Assembly: GCA_963833465.1 (NCBI GenBank)
Contig: CAWHXW010000003.1
Coordinates: forward strand, 558,001-622,000
DNA length: 64,000 nucleotides
Origin: Fen-1298 sp963833465
GTDB lineage: Bacteria > Bacteroidota > Ignavibacteria > UBA10030
Direction of reading: 5' to 3'
A program made the translations under genes and the position numbers. Below are positions 36,205 to 45,504 of this stretch, in pieces (the first letter of the stretch is position 1; each line of letters starts with the position of its first letter). Under the pieces are notes generated by a model. That model searched no databases. It had not been told where the DNA came from and saw nothing but the letters and a program-made list of their open reading frames with translations.

Positions 36205-38493
36205 ATGATTCGAACTATCTTCAAATGGCAGATTCTTTTTATTTATTTTAGTTTGCTCTTCATTTTTACTGCGTCATCTCAAATCACAAATCCTAAGCAA
36301 TTAAAAACCCTGTATCTTAATATAATTTGGCATCAGCATCAGCCGTTGTATCTCGACCCTGCGAAGGATCAATTGCAGGGTCCATGGGTAAGAACGCATG
36401 GGACAAAAGATTATTATGATATGGCAGCACTCGTAGCAAAGTATCCAAAGATTCATTGTACGGTCAATCTCACATCGTCACTGCTTTATCAATTGGACGA
36501 TTATTATGTAAAACGATTGAAGCCATTCGTGGACTTGAAAAAGAATCGTATCAATTCAAAAAAATTCCTCGACATGTATTTAGGAAAAACAGATCCATGG
36601 ATTGATCTTGCATTAAAGCCTACATCAGAGTTTACTGGAGATGATCTTGCATTTTTATTAAACAATTCATGGAATGCATTTAGCATAAGCAGTGTTATGA
36701 TTGATCGCTTTCCGGGATATAAGGCACTCAAAAATAAATTTCTCGAAACAGGAGAAAGCAGTCTTTCTCAACAGGAACGACGTGAAATAAAATTCTGGTT
36801 CTATTTGGCATATTTTGATCCGGATTTCTTTGAACAGCATGTAAAGCTGGCAAATGGTTTGACAGTCGATGTGCGCGACCTCATCAAAAAACAACCTGAT
36901 GGAACATATATTCTGAAAAAAACTATCACAGAACAAGATTGCAATAGAATAATCGCGGAGACATACAAAATCCTCTCAGCTATCATTCCGATTCATAAGC
37001 AATTGATGTATAATCAAGACACACACAATGGCCAAATTGAAATTATTACCACGCCTTTTTATCATCCAATTCTTCCATTAATTTATGACAGCGATTTAGA
37101 AAAAATCTGTCAGCCGAATGATCCGGTGCCTTCTCGGTTCCATTATCCGCAGGATGCTGATGCCCAGGTCGAAAAAGCAATAGCTTACTACGCACAACAA
37201 TTCGGTACGCCGCCGTGCGGAATGTGGCCTGCTGAAGGATCGGTAGCGAATGATATTCTTCCTATTTTCAGCAAGCATCATATTAATTGGGTTGCTACGG
37301 ATGAAAAAAATCTTTCTCGATCAAAACCGAATAATCAGCCGAAATACTATCCTTATTTTTTACAAAGCGACACTAATACAAATGGAGTTATCGTAGTCTT
37401 CCGTGATACAGAACTTTCGGACAAAATTGGTTTTACATATCAAAACTATCATGGCGAAGAGGCGGCTGATGATTTTATTAAAAGCATTTTGAATTATGCG
37501 CCTCAAGAAGATGATACTGATCGCCTTCTCACAGTTATTTTGGATGGCGAGAATGCATGGGAGAACTATCGCTACGATAATGATGGAAAAGAATTTCTTA
37601 ATGCATTGTATGGAAAACTTTCTAAATTGTACGAATCAAACCAAGTGAAGACCGTTACTGTCACCGAATATATAAATGGGAATTCCGTCAGGAACATTCC
37701 CGCGCATTCAGTGAAGTCAATTCCAAAACTTGAATGGCTATGGCCAGGTTCTTGGATTAATGCAAATTACGATACGTGGATTGGAAAGAATGAAAAGAAT
37801 CAAGCTTGGGAATATCTTCTAACAGCAAGAAACGACCTTGAGCAATCAGGAATAAAACCTCCAGATCCAAAAGCATTGGCACCTAAAAAGGGTACAACAC
37901 CGTGGTTTATAAATAAAGCATGGGAATCCATGTATGCCGCTGAAGGATCAGATTGGTTTTGGTGGTATGGTGATCAAAGTGCTCCTGGGATTGATAAACC
38001 GTTTGACCTTGCGTTCACTACGTTATTAAAGAACGTGTACAATTACGCTCAACAAACTGGAGCAACGATGCCGGCAAGAGAATTTCTGCCCATTTTCAAA
38101 GGTGATATAAGTTCTACAAACCAAACACAAGGTGCTATGGCACAAAGTCAAAAAGATATGGCGACTATCCTATTTCAAGTTGATGCTTCCCATCTCAAAG
38201 TGTCAAAAACAATTTATATAGTTGGGAATCTAGATGTTTTGGGAAACTGGACGCCTAATTTAATTAAAATGTACGATGATGGAACTCACGGAGATGAAAA
38301 AAAATCTGATAGTATTTGGTCGCTTGAAGTTCGTGTGCCGATAAATATAAAAGTCGAATACAAATATACAAACAGCGGTATCGAAGGAATATGGGTACCA
38401 AGCGAGGAGTTTCCAGGAAACAATCGGGAAATAGTTGTACCCGCAAACCTCTCTGAAAAAATAAAAGTCCTCGACAAATTTGGTATAAAATAA
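36205..38493 (+). CDS. GH57 glycoside hydrolase (amylase/amylopullulanase type), exported
   Basis: A 762-residue enzyme with an N-terminal signal sequence (about residues 8-26). GH57 conserved regions are present: I is WHQHQPLYLDP near residue 50; III is GMWPAEGSVANDIL, with catalytic nucleophile Glu344; IV is VILDGENAWENY, with acid/base Asp447. HGTKDYYDMAALVAKYP fits the amylopullulanase-type N-region. A C-terminal CBM20/SusE-like sandwich (about 655-762) includes KMYDDGTHGDEKKSDSIWSLEV. There is no T9SS sorting domain, so a periplasmic location is likely. The enzyme should hydrolyse alpha-1,4 (and possibly alpha-1,6) bonds in imported dextrins. It lies between the surface GH13 gene and an MFS transporter gene with short gaps, consistent with one transcript. 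Confidence 0.9.
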   Translation: MIRTIFKWQILFIYFSLLFIFTASSQITNPKQLKTLYLNIIWHQHQPLYLDPAKDQLQGPWVRTHGTKDYYDMAALVAKYPKIHCTVNLTSSLLYQLDDYYVKRLKPFVDLKKNRINSKKFLDMYLGKTDPWIDLALKPTSEFTGDDLAFLLNNSWNAFSISSVMIDRFPGYKALKNKFLETGESSLSQQERREIKFWFYLAYFDPDFFEQHVKLANGLTVDVRDLIKKQPDGTYILKKTITEQDCNRIIAETYKILSAIIPIHKQLMYNQDTHNGQIEIITTPFYHPILPLIYDSDLEKICQPNDPVPSRFHYPQDADAQVEKAIAYYAQQFGTPPCGMWPAEGSVANDILPIFSKHHINWVATDEKNLSRSKPNNQPKYYPYFLQSDTNTNGVIVVFRDTELSDKIGFTYQNYHGEEAADDFIKSILNYAPQEDDTDRLLTVILDGENAWENYRYDNDGKEFLNALYGKLSKLYESNQVKTVTVTEYINGNSVRNIPAHSVKSIPKLEWLWPGSWINANYDTWIGKNEKNQAWEYLLTARNDLEQSGIKPPDPKALAPKKGTTPWFINKAWESMYAAEGSDWFWWYGDQSAPGIDKPFDLAFTTLLKNVYNYAQQTGATMPAREFLPIFKGDISSTNQTQGAMAQSQKDMATILFQVDASHLKVSKTIYIVGNLDVLGNWTPNLIKMYDDGTHGDEKKSDSIWSLEVRVPINIKVEYKYTNSGIEGIWVPSEEFPGNNREIVVPANLSEKIKVLDKFGIK

Positions 38494-38517
38494 AAACTTA
38501 TTCACAGGAAAAAATTC

Positions 38518-39813
38518 ATGCGTCGCATCCAGCAACAATTGACCAAATCTTTTTATGTCCTCATAAGTTTACCGTCAACCGCTATGGGATTTGCGCTTTC
38601 AATTCAGATATCGGCGCTCAGCTGGCTCTTGACGACAAAATACAATTTGCATATTGATGAAGTTGGGTTCGTGTGGGCAGCAGGACCTCTTGCAGGAATA
38701 TTTGGTCAAGTCATTATAGGTTTGATCAGTGATAAAGTATGGTTCTGGGGCGGACGCCGCCGGCCATTCGTCTTGATTGGTGGTGTACTTGCCGCGGGAA
38801 TGCTTATTGCACTGCCTAACATAGATGTGATTACTGCTCAACTTGGAATCAAGAGTCTATTGGGTGTTGCGATTATCGTCGCCTTGACACTCGATCTTGC
38901 TATTAACATCAGTTTCAATCCGACACGTTCGATCATTGCCGATGTTACTCCCGAAGGAGCTCCACGTACGAAAGGATATACCTGGATGCAAACTATTTCT
39001 GGGTTCTTTGGCGTGCTTGCATATATTATTGGTGCAACGCTCGGAAATTATATTTTGATTTATTTTGGAGTAGTTCTTGTTTTCTTATTTTCCTTTGTGC
39101 CTATGTTCTTCATAACAGAGAACAAAAACCTTAATAATACGGCGGATATGGAAACAAAGAAAAACGCTGCTGCTGTTACTGAATGGGGACAACTGATGCG
39201 TATTTATTTTGCACATGGTTTTTCATGGATCGGCATACAGACAATGTTTGTGTATATCATCGCATTTATTCAGCAAAAATATTTTAATGGTATTGTCGAT
39301 CAAAGTTATATTAATGCCCATTCAGGTCAGATTATCGCAATAGCTTTTGCAATTCTTAACACCGTTGGCTTTATTCTTCCGGCATTCGTACTTGAACCAA
39401 TGGTAGAAAAGATCGGACGAGTAAAGACCCATCTTACATGTGTTGCAATTATGGCGCTGGGATATTTCGGTATCGTCTTTTTGGGAACGACTCCTTCCAT
39501 GCTTTATATCCTGATGTCAGTTGCAGGCATCGGCTGGGCTGCAGTGGTCAGCTTGCCGTTTGCTATTATGACAGAAAAAATTGATCAAAGCCGTACCGGT
39601 TTCTTTATGGGTATATTCAACCTCTCTGTCGTTTTACCGCAGCTACTGGTGAGTCTCTTCGTCGGAACAATTATTAAAAATGCTGCCGATAAAGATATAA
39701 TTTTTATAATCAGCGGCTTTTCCTTGGCGCTCTCTGCAATTTTCTGGACAATGGTGAAGGAGAAACGAATATCCGGTTCGGTTGGAATTAATACAAGCAA
39801 TTCAACTCATTAA
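38518..39813 (+). CDS. MFS sugar transporter, SLC45/GPH-like
   Basis: A 431-residue inner-membrane protein with about twelve hydrophobic segments. The loop after the second segment, GLISDKVWFWGGRRRPF, is the D-K-x-x-GRRRP signature of SLC45-like and GPH-like sugar:cation symporters; the matching loop in the second half is EPMVEKIGRVKTH. Relatives carry sucrose, maltose or maltodextrins into the cytoplasm. AGGAAAAAATTC before the ATG at 38518 is a good ribosome site. It follows the GH57 gene by 24 bases and is separated from the next GH13 gene by 56 bases. Maltose or short maltodextrins are the inferred substrate. Confidence 0.87.
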   Translation: MRRIQQQLTKSFYVLISLPSTAMGFALSIQISALSWLLTTKYNLHIDEVGFVWAAGPLAGIFGQVIIGLISDKVWFWGGRRRPFVLIGGVLAAGMLIALPNIDVITAQLGIKSLLGVAIIVALTLDLAINISFNPTRSIIADVTPEGAPRTKGYTWMQTISGFFGVLAYIIGATLGNYILIYFGVVLVFLFSFVPMFFITENKNLNNTADMETKKNAAAVTEWGQLMRIYFAHGFSWIGIQTMFVYIIAFIQQKYFNGIVDQSYINAHSGQIIAIAFAILNTVGFILPAFVLEPMVEKIGRVKTHLTCVAIMALGYFGIVFLGTTPSMLYILMSVAGIGWAAVVSLPFAIMTEKIDQSRTGFFMGIFNLSVVLPQLLVSLFVGTIIKNAADKDIIFIISGFSLALSAIFWTMVKEKRISGSVGINTSNSTH

Positions 39814-39869
39814 GATTAAAGAATACAAAAATTCCTTACATTTCAGAAGCGCACACAGTAATTAATGTA

Positions 39870-42296
39870 ATGGATAATTATATGAAGCTTCGAATAAAAC
39901 ATTTATTTCAAACCTCGATATTGTTGCTGAGTTTGATAACAATATGCAACGCAAAAGACATTTGGGATATTATCCAGCCTGTGCGAGTTCAATTTGGAAT
40001 AATGGATACGATTCTTGTGAGCGATCTGTTTTATACGAAAGAATATAAGCTGACATTCAATGATAATGATAAGCTCATTGTTTCTTACAATTCGAAAACC
40101 AATACGGTAATTTTCCAGCCCAAAAACAATTTAATTGGAGCCGCACTTATCGACTTTACGCTTCAAGGGAAAAAATATACATTACCCGTTATAATTCAAA
40201 ATGGAACAGCTTCGCAGCAGCTTCACACATTTATGTATAAACCTCAAGGAAAAATCTCAAAAGTTATTGTCTCTGGAAGTTTTAATAATTGGAATAAAGA
40301 TAAAGATCAATTGTTCGATACAAGGGGAAACGGAGTGTATGAGCTAACGATTCCTCTCGAGCCGGGCAATTATGTCTATAAATTCATAGTCGATGGAAAA
40401 GAAATACTCGACCCAAGCAATCAAGAAAAAACACCGACAGGATTTGATAATTTTAATTCCGTTCTGCGCGTAACGGAAACCGACACAACTAAGGTGTTCC
40501 TCCATCTCGGCAAACGAACAGAAACTAAGGAAGGAATATCTTTTTCCTACTTTTATGAAAACACACGTCAAATATCAGCACTCTCGCGAGAAGATATTCT
40601 TGCCCTCCTTGATAATGAAAAAGTTGACTCTTCTAACGTTGTACTCAATGGCAGTATGTTTGAAATCAGATTTAGAAAGAATAAACTTCAAGGAGAAAAA
40701 GTTTTACGAGTGATGGTTTCTCAACATGGAAAAACAACTAATATCCAACAAGCTATTCTTGAAAATGGACAACCCGAAGGAAAGTCATCTGCATTTTCAT
40801 CTTGGTACGACGGTATGATTTATTCAATCATGATCGACCGCTTCAACGACGGCGATAAATCAAATGATAAGCCGGTTGTCAACGATTCAATTTTCTATCA
40901 GGCGAACTATCAAGGAGGAGATTTCAAAGGCATCTGCAATAAAATTGATGACAGATATTTTGATTCATTAGGAGTTAACACTTTATGGATATCGCCTGTA
41001 TATGATAATCCGGATATCGCTTTCCGTGAGTATCCGCCTCCGCACAGATGGTACAGCGGATATCATGGATATTGGCCCATCAGCGATACAAAAGTTGAAG
41101 AAAAATTTGGAACTATGAAAGATCTCAAGGAATTAGTTACCAAGGCGCACAAACATCATCTGAAAGTATTGTTGGATATTGTAGCGCATCATGTCCATAT
41201 TCAGCACCCTTTTTATAAAGAACATCCTGAATGGTTTGGAACATTGCACTTACCGGACGGAAGACTGAATTTACGACTCTGGGATGAACAACGCCTTACA
41301 ACCTGGTTCGAACCATATTTGCCTTCGTTTGACTTTACAAAATCAGAAGAAGCGTTGAATGTTGTTTCGGATAATGCTATTTGGTGGCTGAAAGAAACAG
41401 GAGCGGACGGATTCCGTCACGACGCTGTTAAGCATGTGCCGAATAGTTTCTGGCGGACACTCACACGAAAACTGAAAGAACAAGTTGAAATACCAATGCA
41501 TAAAAAAGTCTATCAGATCGGTGAAACATTTGGCGATTATGACTTGATTGCATCGTACGTGAATAACGGACAACTAAGTGCACAATTTAATTTTAATCTA
41601 TCATATTTTGCGATCCCTGTCTTCCTCGAGCCCGAACGATCTTTCTCTGCAGTTGATTTCCATATGAAAAAATCTTTTTCTTCATTTGGATATAATAATC
41701 TGATGGGCAATATTATGGATAGTCACGATAAAGTTCGGTATATGGCTTATGCAGACGGAAAGGTGAAGAATCAAGGCGTTGATACTCGTGAAATGGCATG
41801 GAATAATCCGCCGACCGTCGACCATCCGTCAAGCTATCAAAAAGCTGAATTATATCTCGCGTACATGTTCACAATTCCTGGATTGCCTGTAATCTATTAT
41901 GGTTCAGAATTTGGAATGACCGGTGTTGACGATCCGGATAACCGCCGGATGATGCGGTTTGATGATCAACTTTCTATCTTTGAGAAACGAATGTTGAATG
42001 AAACACGAAAAATTGTAAAGATGCGCAAACAACACCCGGCTCTGCGATACGGCGATTTCCTTACCTTGCAAGCTGATACAGTTGTTTATGCTTATATCCG
42101 TTCAGATTTTAATGAAAGAATACTTGTGGTTTTAAATAAAAGTGAACGAAACCAAACAGTCAATCTTCTAATTCCTGAAATGTATCATTCGAGTGAACTC
42201 GAAGATATTTCAAATGATGAGAAAGTAATTCTTAAGAATAATTATGTAAGTGTCTCGGTTCCCGCGATTGGATGGCAAGTATATAGAGTTCAATAA
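39870..42296 (+). CDS. Exported GH13 alpha-glucosidase/cyclomaltodextrinase-like enzyme with CBM48-type domain
   Basis: An 808-residue exported enzyme with a signal peptide ending near TICNAK. After a short N-domain comes a CBM48/AMPK-type glycogen-binding domain (about 125-205, KVIVSGSFNNWNKDKD, YKFIVDGKEILDP), then a GH13 barrel (about 310-720) with a small C-domain (VVLNKSERNQTVNLLI). GH13 regions: I DIVAHH, II GFRHDAVKH with nucleophile Asp518, III QIGETFG with acid/base Glu552, IV MDSHDKVR with Asp620. Architecture and motifs fit the neopullulanase/cyclomaltodextrinase/periplasmic amylase group. There is no T9SS domain, so a periplasmic site is expected. The start could also be the ATG at 39882. 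It lies between the two MFS genes. Confidence 0.9.
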   Translation: MDNYMKLRIKHLFQTSILLLSLITICNAKDIWDIIQPVRVQFGIMDTILVSDLFYTKEYKLTFNDNDKLIVSYNSKTNTVIFQPKNNLIGAALIDFTLQGKKYTLPVIIQNGTASQQLHTFMYKPQGKISKVIVSGSFNNWNKDKDQLFDTRGNGVYELTIPLEPGNYVYKFIVDGKEILDPSNQEKTPTGFDNFNSVLRVTETDTTKVFLHLGKRTETKEGISFSYFYENTRQISALSREDILALLDNEKVDSSNVVLNGSMFEIRFRKNKLQGEKVLRVMVSQHGKTTNIQQAILENGQPEGKSSAFSSWYDGMIYSIMIDRFNDGDKSNDKPVVNDSIFYQANYQGGDFKGICNKIDDRYFDSLGVNTLWISPVYDNPDIAFREYPPPHRWYSGYHGYWPISDTKVEEKFGTMKDLKELVTKAHKHHLKVLLDIVAHHVHIQHPFYKEHPEWFGTLHLPDGRLNLRLWDEQRLTTWFEPYLPSFDFTKSEEALNVVSDNAIWWLKETGADGFRHDAVKHVPNSFWRTLTRKLKEQVEIPMHKKVYQIGETFGDYDLIASYVNNGQLSAQFNFNLSYFAIPVFLEPERSFSAVDFHMKKSFSSFGYNNLMGNIMDSHDKVRYMAYADGKVKNQGVDTREMAWNNPPTVDHPSSYQKAELYLAYMFTIPGLPVIYYGSEFGMTGVDDPDNRRMMRFDDQLSIFEKRMLNETRKIVKMRKQHPALRYGDFLTLQADTVVYAYIRSDFNERILVVLNKSERNQTVNLLIPEMYHSSELEDISNDEKVILKNNYVSVSVPAIGWQVYRVQ

Positions 42297-42346
42297 ATAT
42301 TCAATCCAAACAGTTTTTACCTGTCAATAAATATTACAGGATCAGC

Positions 42347-43861
42347 ATGAAAAAACCCCGATTGCACTTCTGGCAAATCTGGAATATGAGTTTTGGATTT
42401 CTCGGTATTCAATTTGGTTTCGCTTTACAAAATGCCAATGTCAGCAGAATTTTTGAAACACTTGGCGCTAAAATCGATGATATTCCTATCTTGTGGATTG
42501 CGGCTCCAGTGACAGGATTAATCATTCAACCAATTATCGGTCACATGAGTGATAAAACATGGGGAAGGCTGGGACGAAGGCGTCCATTCTTTTTATCGGG
42601 TGCAATTCTTGCATCTCTTGCTTTGCTGATAATGCCGAATTCACCCGTTCTCTGGATCGCAGCCGGAATGTTGTGGATTATGGATGCATCGATTAATGTT
42701 TCAATGGAACCATTCCGAGCGTTCGTTGGCGATATGCTTCCATCCGAACAGCGGACGATTGGTTTTTCAATGCAAAGCTTTTTTATTGGAACTGGAGCTA
42801 TCATAGCATCAGCTCTGCCTTATGTTATGACAAACTGGTTTGGCATTGCGAATACGGCGCCGGCCGGTGAAATTCCTGCTTCTGTAAAATATTCATTCTA
42901 TTTTGGCGGAGCAGTTTTTCTGTGCGCTGTCTTATGGACTGTCATCAGCACTAAAGAATATTCGCCTGAAGAATTAATGAAGTTCACGGAGTCCGAAAGT
43001 AACACTCAATCAAAAACCGAGACCAGCAATATCTCATATATTTCTGCGAATAGATTTTTTCGTGATGGAATGATCTGGCTCATCGTTGGGCTTGTTTGTT
43101 CCGCAATCCTGCGTTTCTATTTTCAACAGACAGATTATGGTCTTTATGTTCTTTTTGTCGGCTCTATTGTTTTCGGCATTCTTCAGCTAACAGTTGCTTT
43201 TCTTACTCAACATGGAAAAATACAAGGCGGTACGGTTGTAGTATTCAATGATTTGTACAACATGCCAAAAACCATGAAACAATTAGCGCTGGTGCAATTC
43301 TTTTCATGGTTCGCTCTTTTCGCCATGTGGATCTACACTACACCGGCTGTCACTCATCATATTTATGGTGCAACCGATCCCACATCTGAGCTATACAATA
43401 GAGGAGCAGATTGGGTCGGCGTATTAATGGCAGTCTATAATGGTTTTGCTGCCGTTATGGCATTTGTTCTTGTTTGGATTGCTAAGAAGACAAACCGGAA
43501 GACAGTACATATGATCAGTCTATTTTGCGGAGGATTAGCTCTCTTTTCATTCTATATTATTAAGAACCCAATGTTTCTATTAGTATCTGAATTAGGAATT
43601 GGTCTTGCATGGGCATCCATATTGGCAATGCCCTATGCAATTCTTGCCGGATCATTGCCAGCTAAAAAAATGGGTGTTTACATGGGGATATTCAATTTCT
43701 TCATCGTCATTCCACAGATTACTGCCGCTGCAATTTTGGGTTGGTATGTAAAACATTTATTCAATGGAGATGCAATATATGCGCTTCTCCTTGGAGGTGT
43801 TTCAATGATCATTGCTGGTATTCTTGTAATTCGTGTAAATGATTTTGATGAAGCTGTTTAG
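42347..43861 (+). CDS. MFS sugar transporter, SLC45/GPH-like (second copy)
   Basis: A 504-residue inner-membrane transporter of the same group as the MFS protein encoded at 38518 but longer, with about twelve hydrophobic segments and an extra hydrophilic stretch after the sixth (about residues 210-235). Signatures: NMSFGFLGIQFGFALQNANVSRIF at the N-terminus, GHMSDKTWGRLGRRRPFFLSG in the 2-3 loop, MEPFRAFVGDMLP and GLAWASILAMPYAILAGSLP. Homologues import disaccharides or maltodextrins with protons. AGGATCAGC before the ATG at 42347 is a good ribosome site; the next GH13 gene begins nine bases after the stop. Divergence from the first copy suggests different chain-length preference or affinity (inference). 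Confidence 0.87.
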   Translation: MKKPRLHFWQIWNMSFGFLGIQFGFALQNANVSRIFETLGAKIDDIPILWIAAPVTGLIIQPIIGHMSDKTWGRLGRRRPFFLSGAILASLALLIMPNSPVLWIAAGMLWIMDASINVSMEPFRAFVGDMLPSEQRTIGFSMQSFFIGTGAIIASALPYVMTNWFGIANTAPAGEIPASVKYSFYFGGAVFLCAVLWTVISTKEYSPEELMKFTESESNTQSKTETSNISYISANRFFRDGMIWLIVGLVCSAILRFYFQQTDYGLYVLFVGSIVFGILQLTVAFLTQHGKIQGGTVVVFNDLYNMPKTMKQLALVQFFSWFALFAMWIYTTPAVTHHIYGATDPTSELYNRGADWVGVLMAVYNGFAAVMAFVLVWIAKKTNRKTVHMISLFCGGLALFSFYIIKNPMFLLVSELGIGLAWASILAMPYAILAGSLPAKKMGVYMGIFNFFIVIPQITAAAILGWYVKHLFNGDAIYALLLGGVSMIIAGILVIRVNDFDEAV

Positions 43862-43869
43862 AGAATAAA

Positions 43870-45255
43870 ATGGGAAAAGAAATTTTAATAATTGTTGCTG
43901 TCCTGTCAATAACTGCCGTGTTGCTTCTTGCACGACAGGGACGAAAAACAAAAGTCGATTATGCTTCATTACATGCTCGCGAAAGTGCAGAATGGGTGAA
44001 AGATGCAGTAATTTATGAAGTGTATCTCCGGTCATTTTCCAAAGAAGGAAATTTTAAAGCATTAGAAGCAAGAATTCCAGAACTGAAAAAACTTGGCGTA
44101 ACGGTTGTATGGCTAATGCCAATTCATCCTGTTGGAAAAATAAACCGCAAGGGTACACTTGGCAGTCCGTATTCAGTTCGAGATTATTACGCAGTTAATC
44201 CTGAATTTGGCACGCTCGATGATTTTCAATCTCTTGTAAATGTGATACATCAGCAAGGATTAAAAGTTATTATTGATCTTGTAACGGATCATACTGCATG
44301 GGATAATACTATGCTGAAAGAGCATCCTGAATGGTACACACACGATTTCACGGGAAAAATCATTTCGCCGAATCCAGATTGGACAGATGTCGCAGGTTTG
44401 AATTATAATCAGGCAGGCCTTCGGACATATATGATCGAAATGATGAAATACTGGATTCGTGATATCGGCATTGACGGGTTCCGCTGTGATGTTGCAGAAT
44501 TAGTTCCGACAGATTTCTGGGAATCTGCGCGTAAAGAATTAGATGAGATTAAACCGGTGATGATGCTTTCAGAAGGTTCTATTCCCGAGCATCATATTAG
44601 AGCATTCGATATTACATATTCCTGGAATGTATATGATGTTCTACAAAATGTTATAAAGGGATTGATTCCTGCAACGATCTTTGACGAGATTCTAAAAACT
44701 GAATCGCATCAATATCCGCAGAACTCACTGCGAATGCGCTTCAATACAAATCATGATAAAAATGCCTGGGATGCACCGGCAGTGGAAAAATTTACGCCTC
44801 AAGGCGCGAAAGCGACTGCAGTTCTTGCATTCACGTACCCCGGCGTGCCGCTGATATATAACGGCGAGGAAGTCGGAAATGAAAAGAAGTTAAGCCTGTT
44901 CGAAAAAGTTAATATTGATTGGTCAAAAGGAGAAGACTTCAGAGCCTTGTATAAATCGTTGGGCTTATTGCGTCGTGAACATCCTGCCTTGCGACAGGGT
45001 GCATATACTTTCATACAGAATTCTGACAATGAGCGCGTGTTTTCTTTTATTCGTATGAAAGAGAAAGATACGGTGCTTGTAGCTATTAATTTTAGTTTAG
45101 TAGAAGTAAAAACTGATCTTATGCTTCCGACAGATTCAAATTGCAATTGGAAAAATCTTTTTACGAATGAGAATGTTCGCTCAATGAATGGACGGGTTGA
45201 GATAAAACTGTCGTCATTAGGATTTGTTATCTTAAGCACGATTCCCAGCGAATAA
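43870..45255 (+). CDS. Membrane-anchored GH13 alpha-amylase/glucosidase
   Basis: A 461-residue GH13 enzyme with one N-terminal hydrophobic helix (about residues 4-22, EILIIVAVLSITAVLLLA) followed by RQGRK and no clear cleavage site, so probably anchored in the inner membrane and facing the periplasm. GH13 regions: I DLVTDHTAW, II GFRCDVAEL with nucleophile Asp207, III MLSEGS with acid/base Glu235, IV TNHDKNAW with Asp296. There is no extra binding module; the protein is shorter than typical alpha-amylases and close to oligo-glucosidase size. It lies nine bases after the second MFS gene, suggesting a final trimming enzyme beside the transporter (inference). Confidence 0.9.
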   Translation: MGKEILIIVAVLSITAVLLLARQGRKTKVDYASLHARESAEWVKDAVIYEVYLRSFSKEGNFKALEARIPELKKLGVTVVWLMPIHPVGKINRKGTLGSPYSVRDYYAVNPEFGTLDDFQSLVNVIHQQGLKVIIDLVTDHTAWDNTMLKEHPEWYTHDFTGKIISPNPDWTDVAGLNYNQAGLRTYMIEMMKYWIRDIGIDGFRCDVAELVPTDFWESARKELDEIKPVMMLSEGSIPEHHIRAFDITYSWNVYDVLQNVIKGLIPATIFDEILKTESHQYPQNSLRMRFNTNHDKNAWDAPAVEKFTPQGAKATAVLAFTYPGVPLIYNGEEVGNEKKLSLFEKVNIDWSKGEDFRALYKSLGLLRREHPALRQGAYTFIQNSDNERVFSFIRMKEKDTVLVAINFSLVEVKTDLMLPTDSNCNWKNLFTNENVRSMNGRVEIKLSSLGFVILSTIPSE

Positions 45256-45504
45256 AAACCGCCTTAATAATTGGTGATTTAAATATCCCTCCGGTTCGTA
45301 TTATAAATCTGATTCCAGGAACAAAACAAGTCTTAGAATTGTTAAATGATAAGATGGAAAAATGGATTGTGGCTATGGTCCAATAATTCTCTTTTCAAAG
45401 ATTAATATTATTTCTATTTTGTTTTATCAGCAGCAAGATGAAGAAATAAATAACGACTTGTTTTCAATTTAAATAATCACAAACTAAATCAGAAAGGATA
45501 GGCT

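Noticed and set aside
42305..42346. Possible hairpin CCTGT/ACAGG covering the ribosome site of the second MFS gene
   Set aside because: Only a 5-bp stem with a 12-base loop in AT-rich sequence; too weak to claim a translational switch.
45256..45387. An open frame of about 40 codons (…ALIIGDLNIPP… to …WIVAMVQ) after the last GH13 gene
   Set aside because: It has no start codon with a ribosome site and reads out of the previous gene in another frame; it could be a gene remnant, but chance is as likely.
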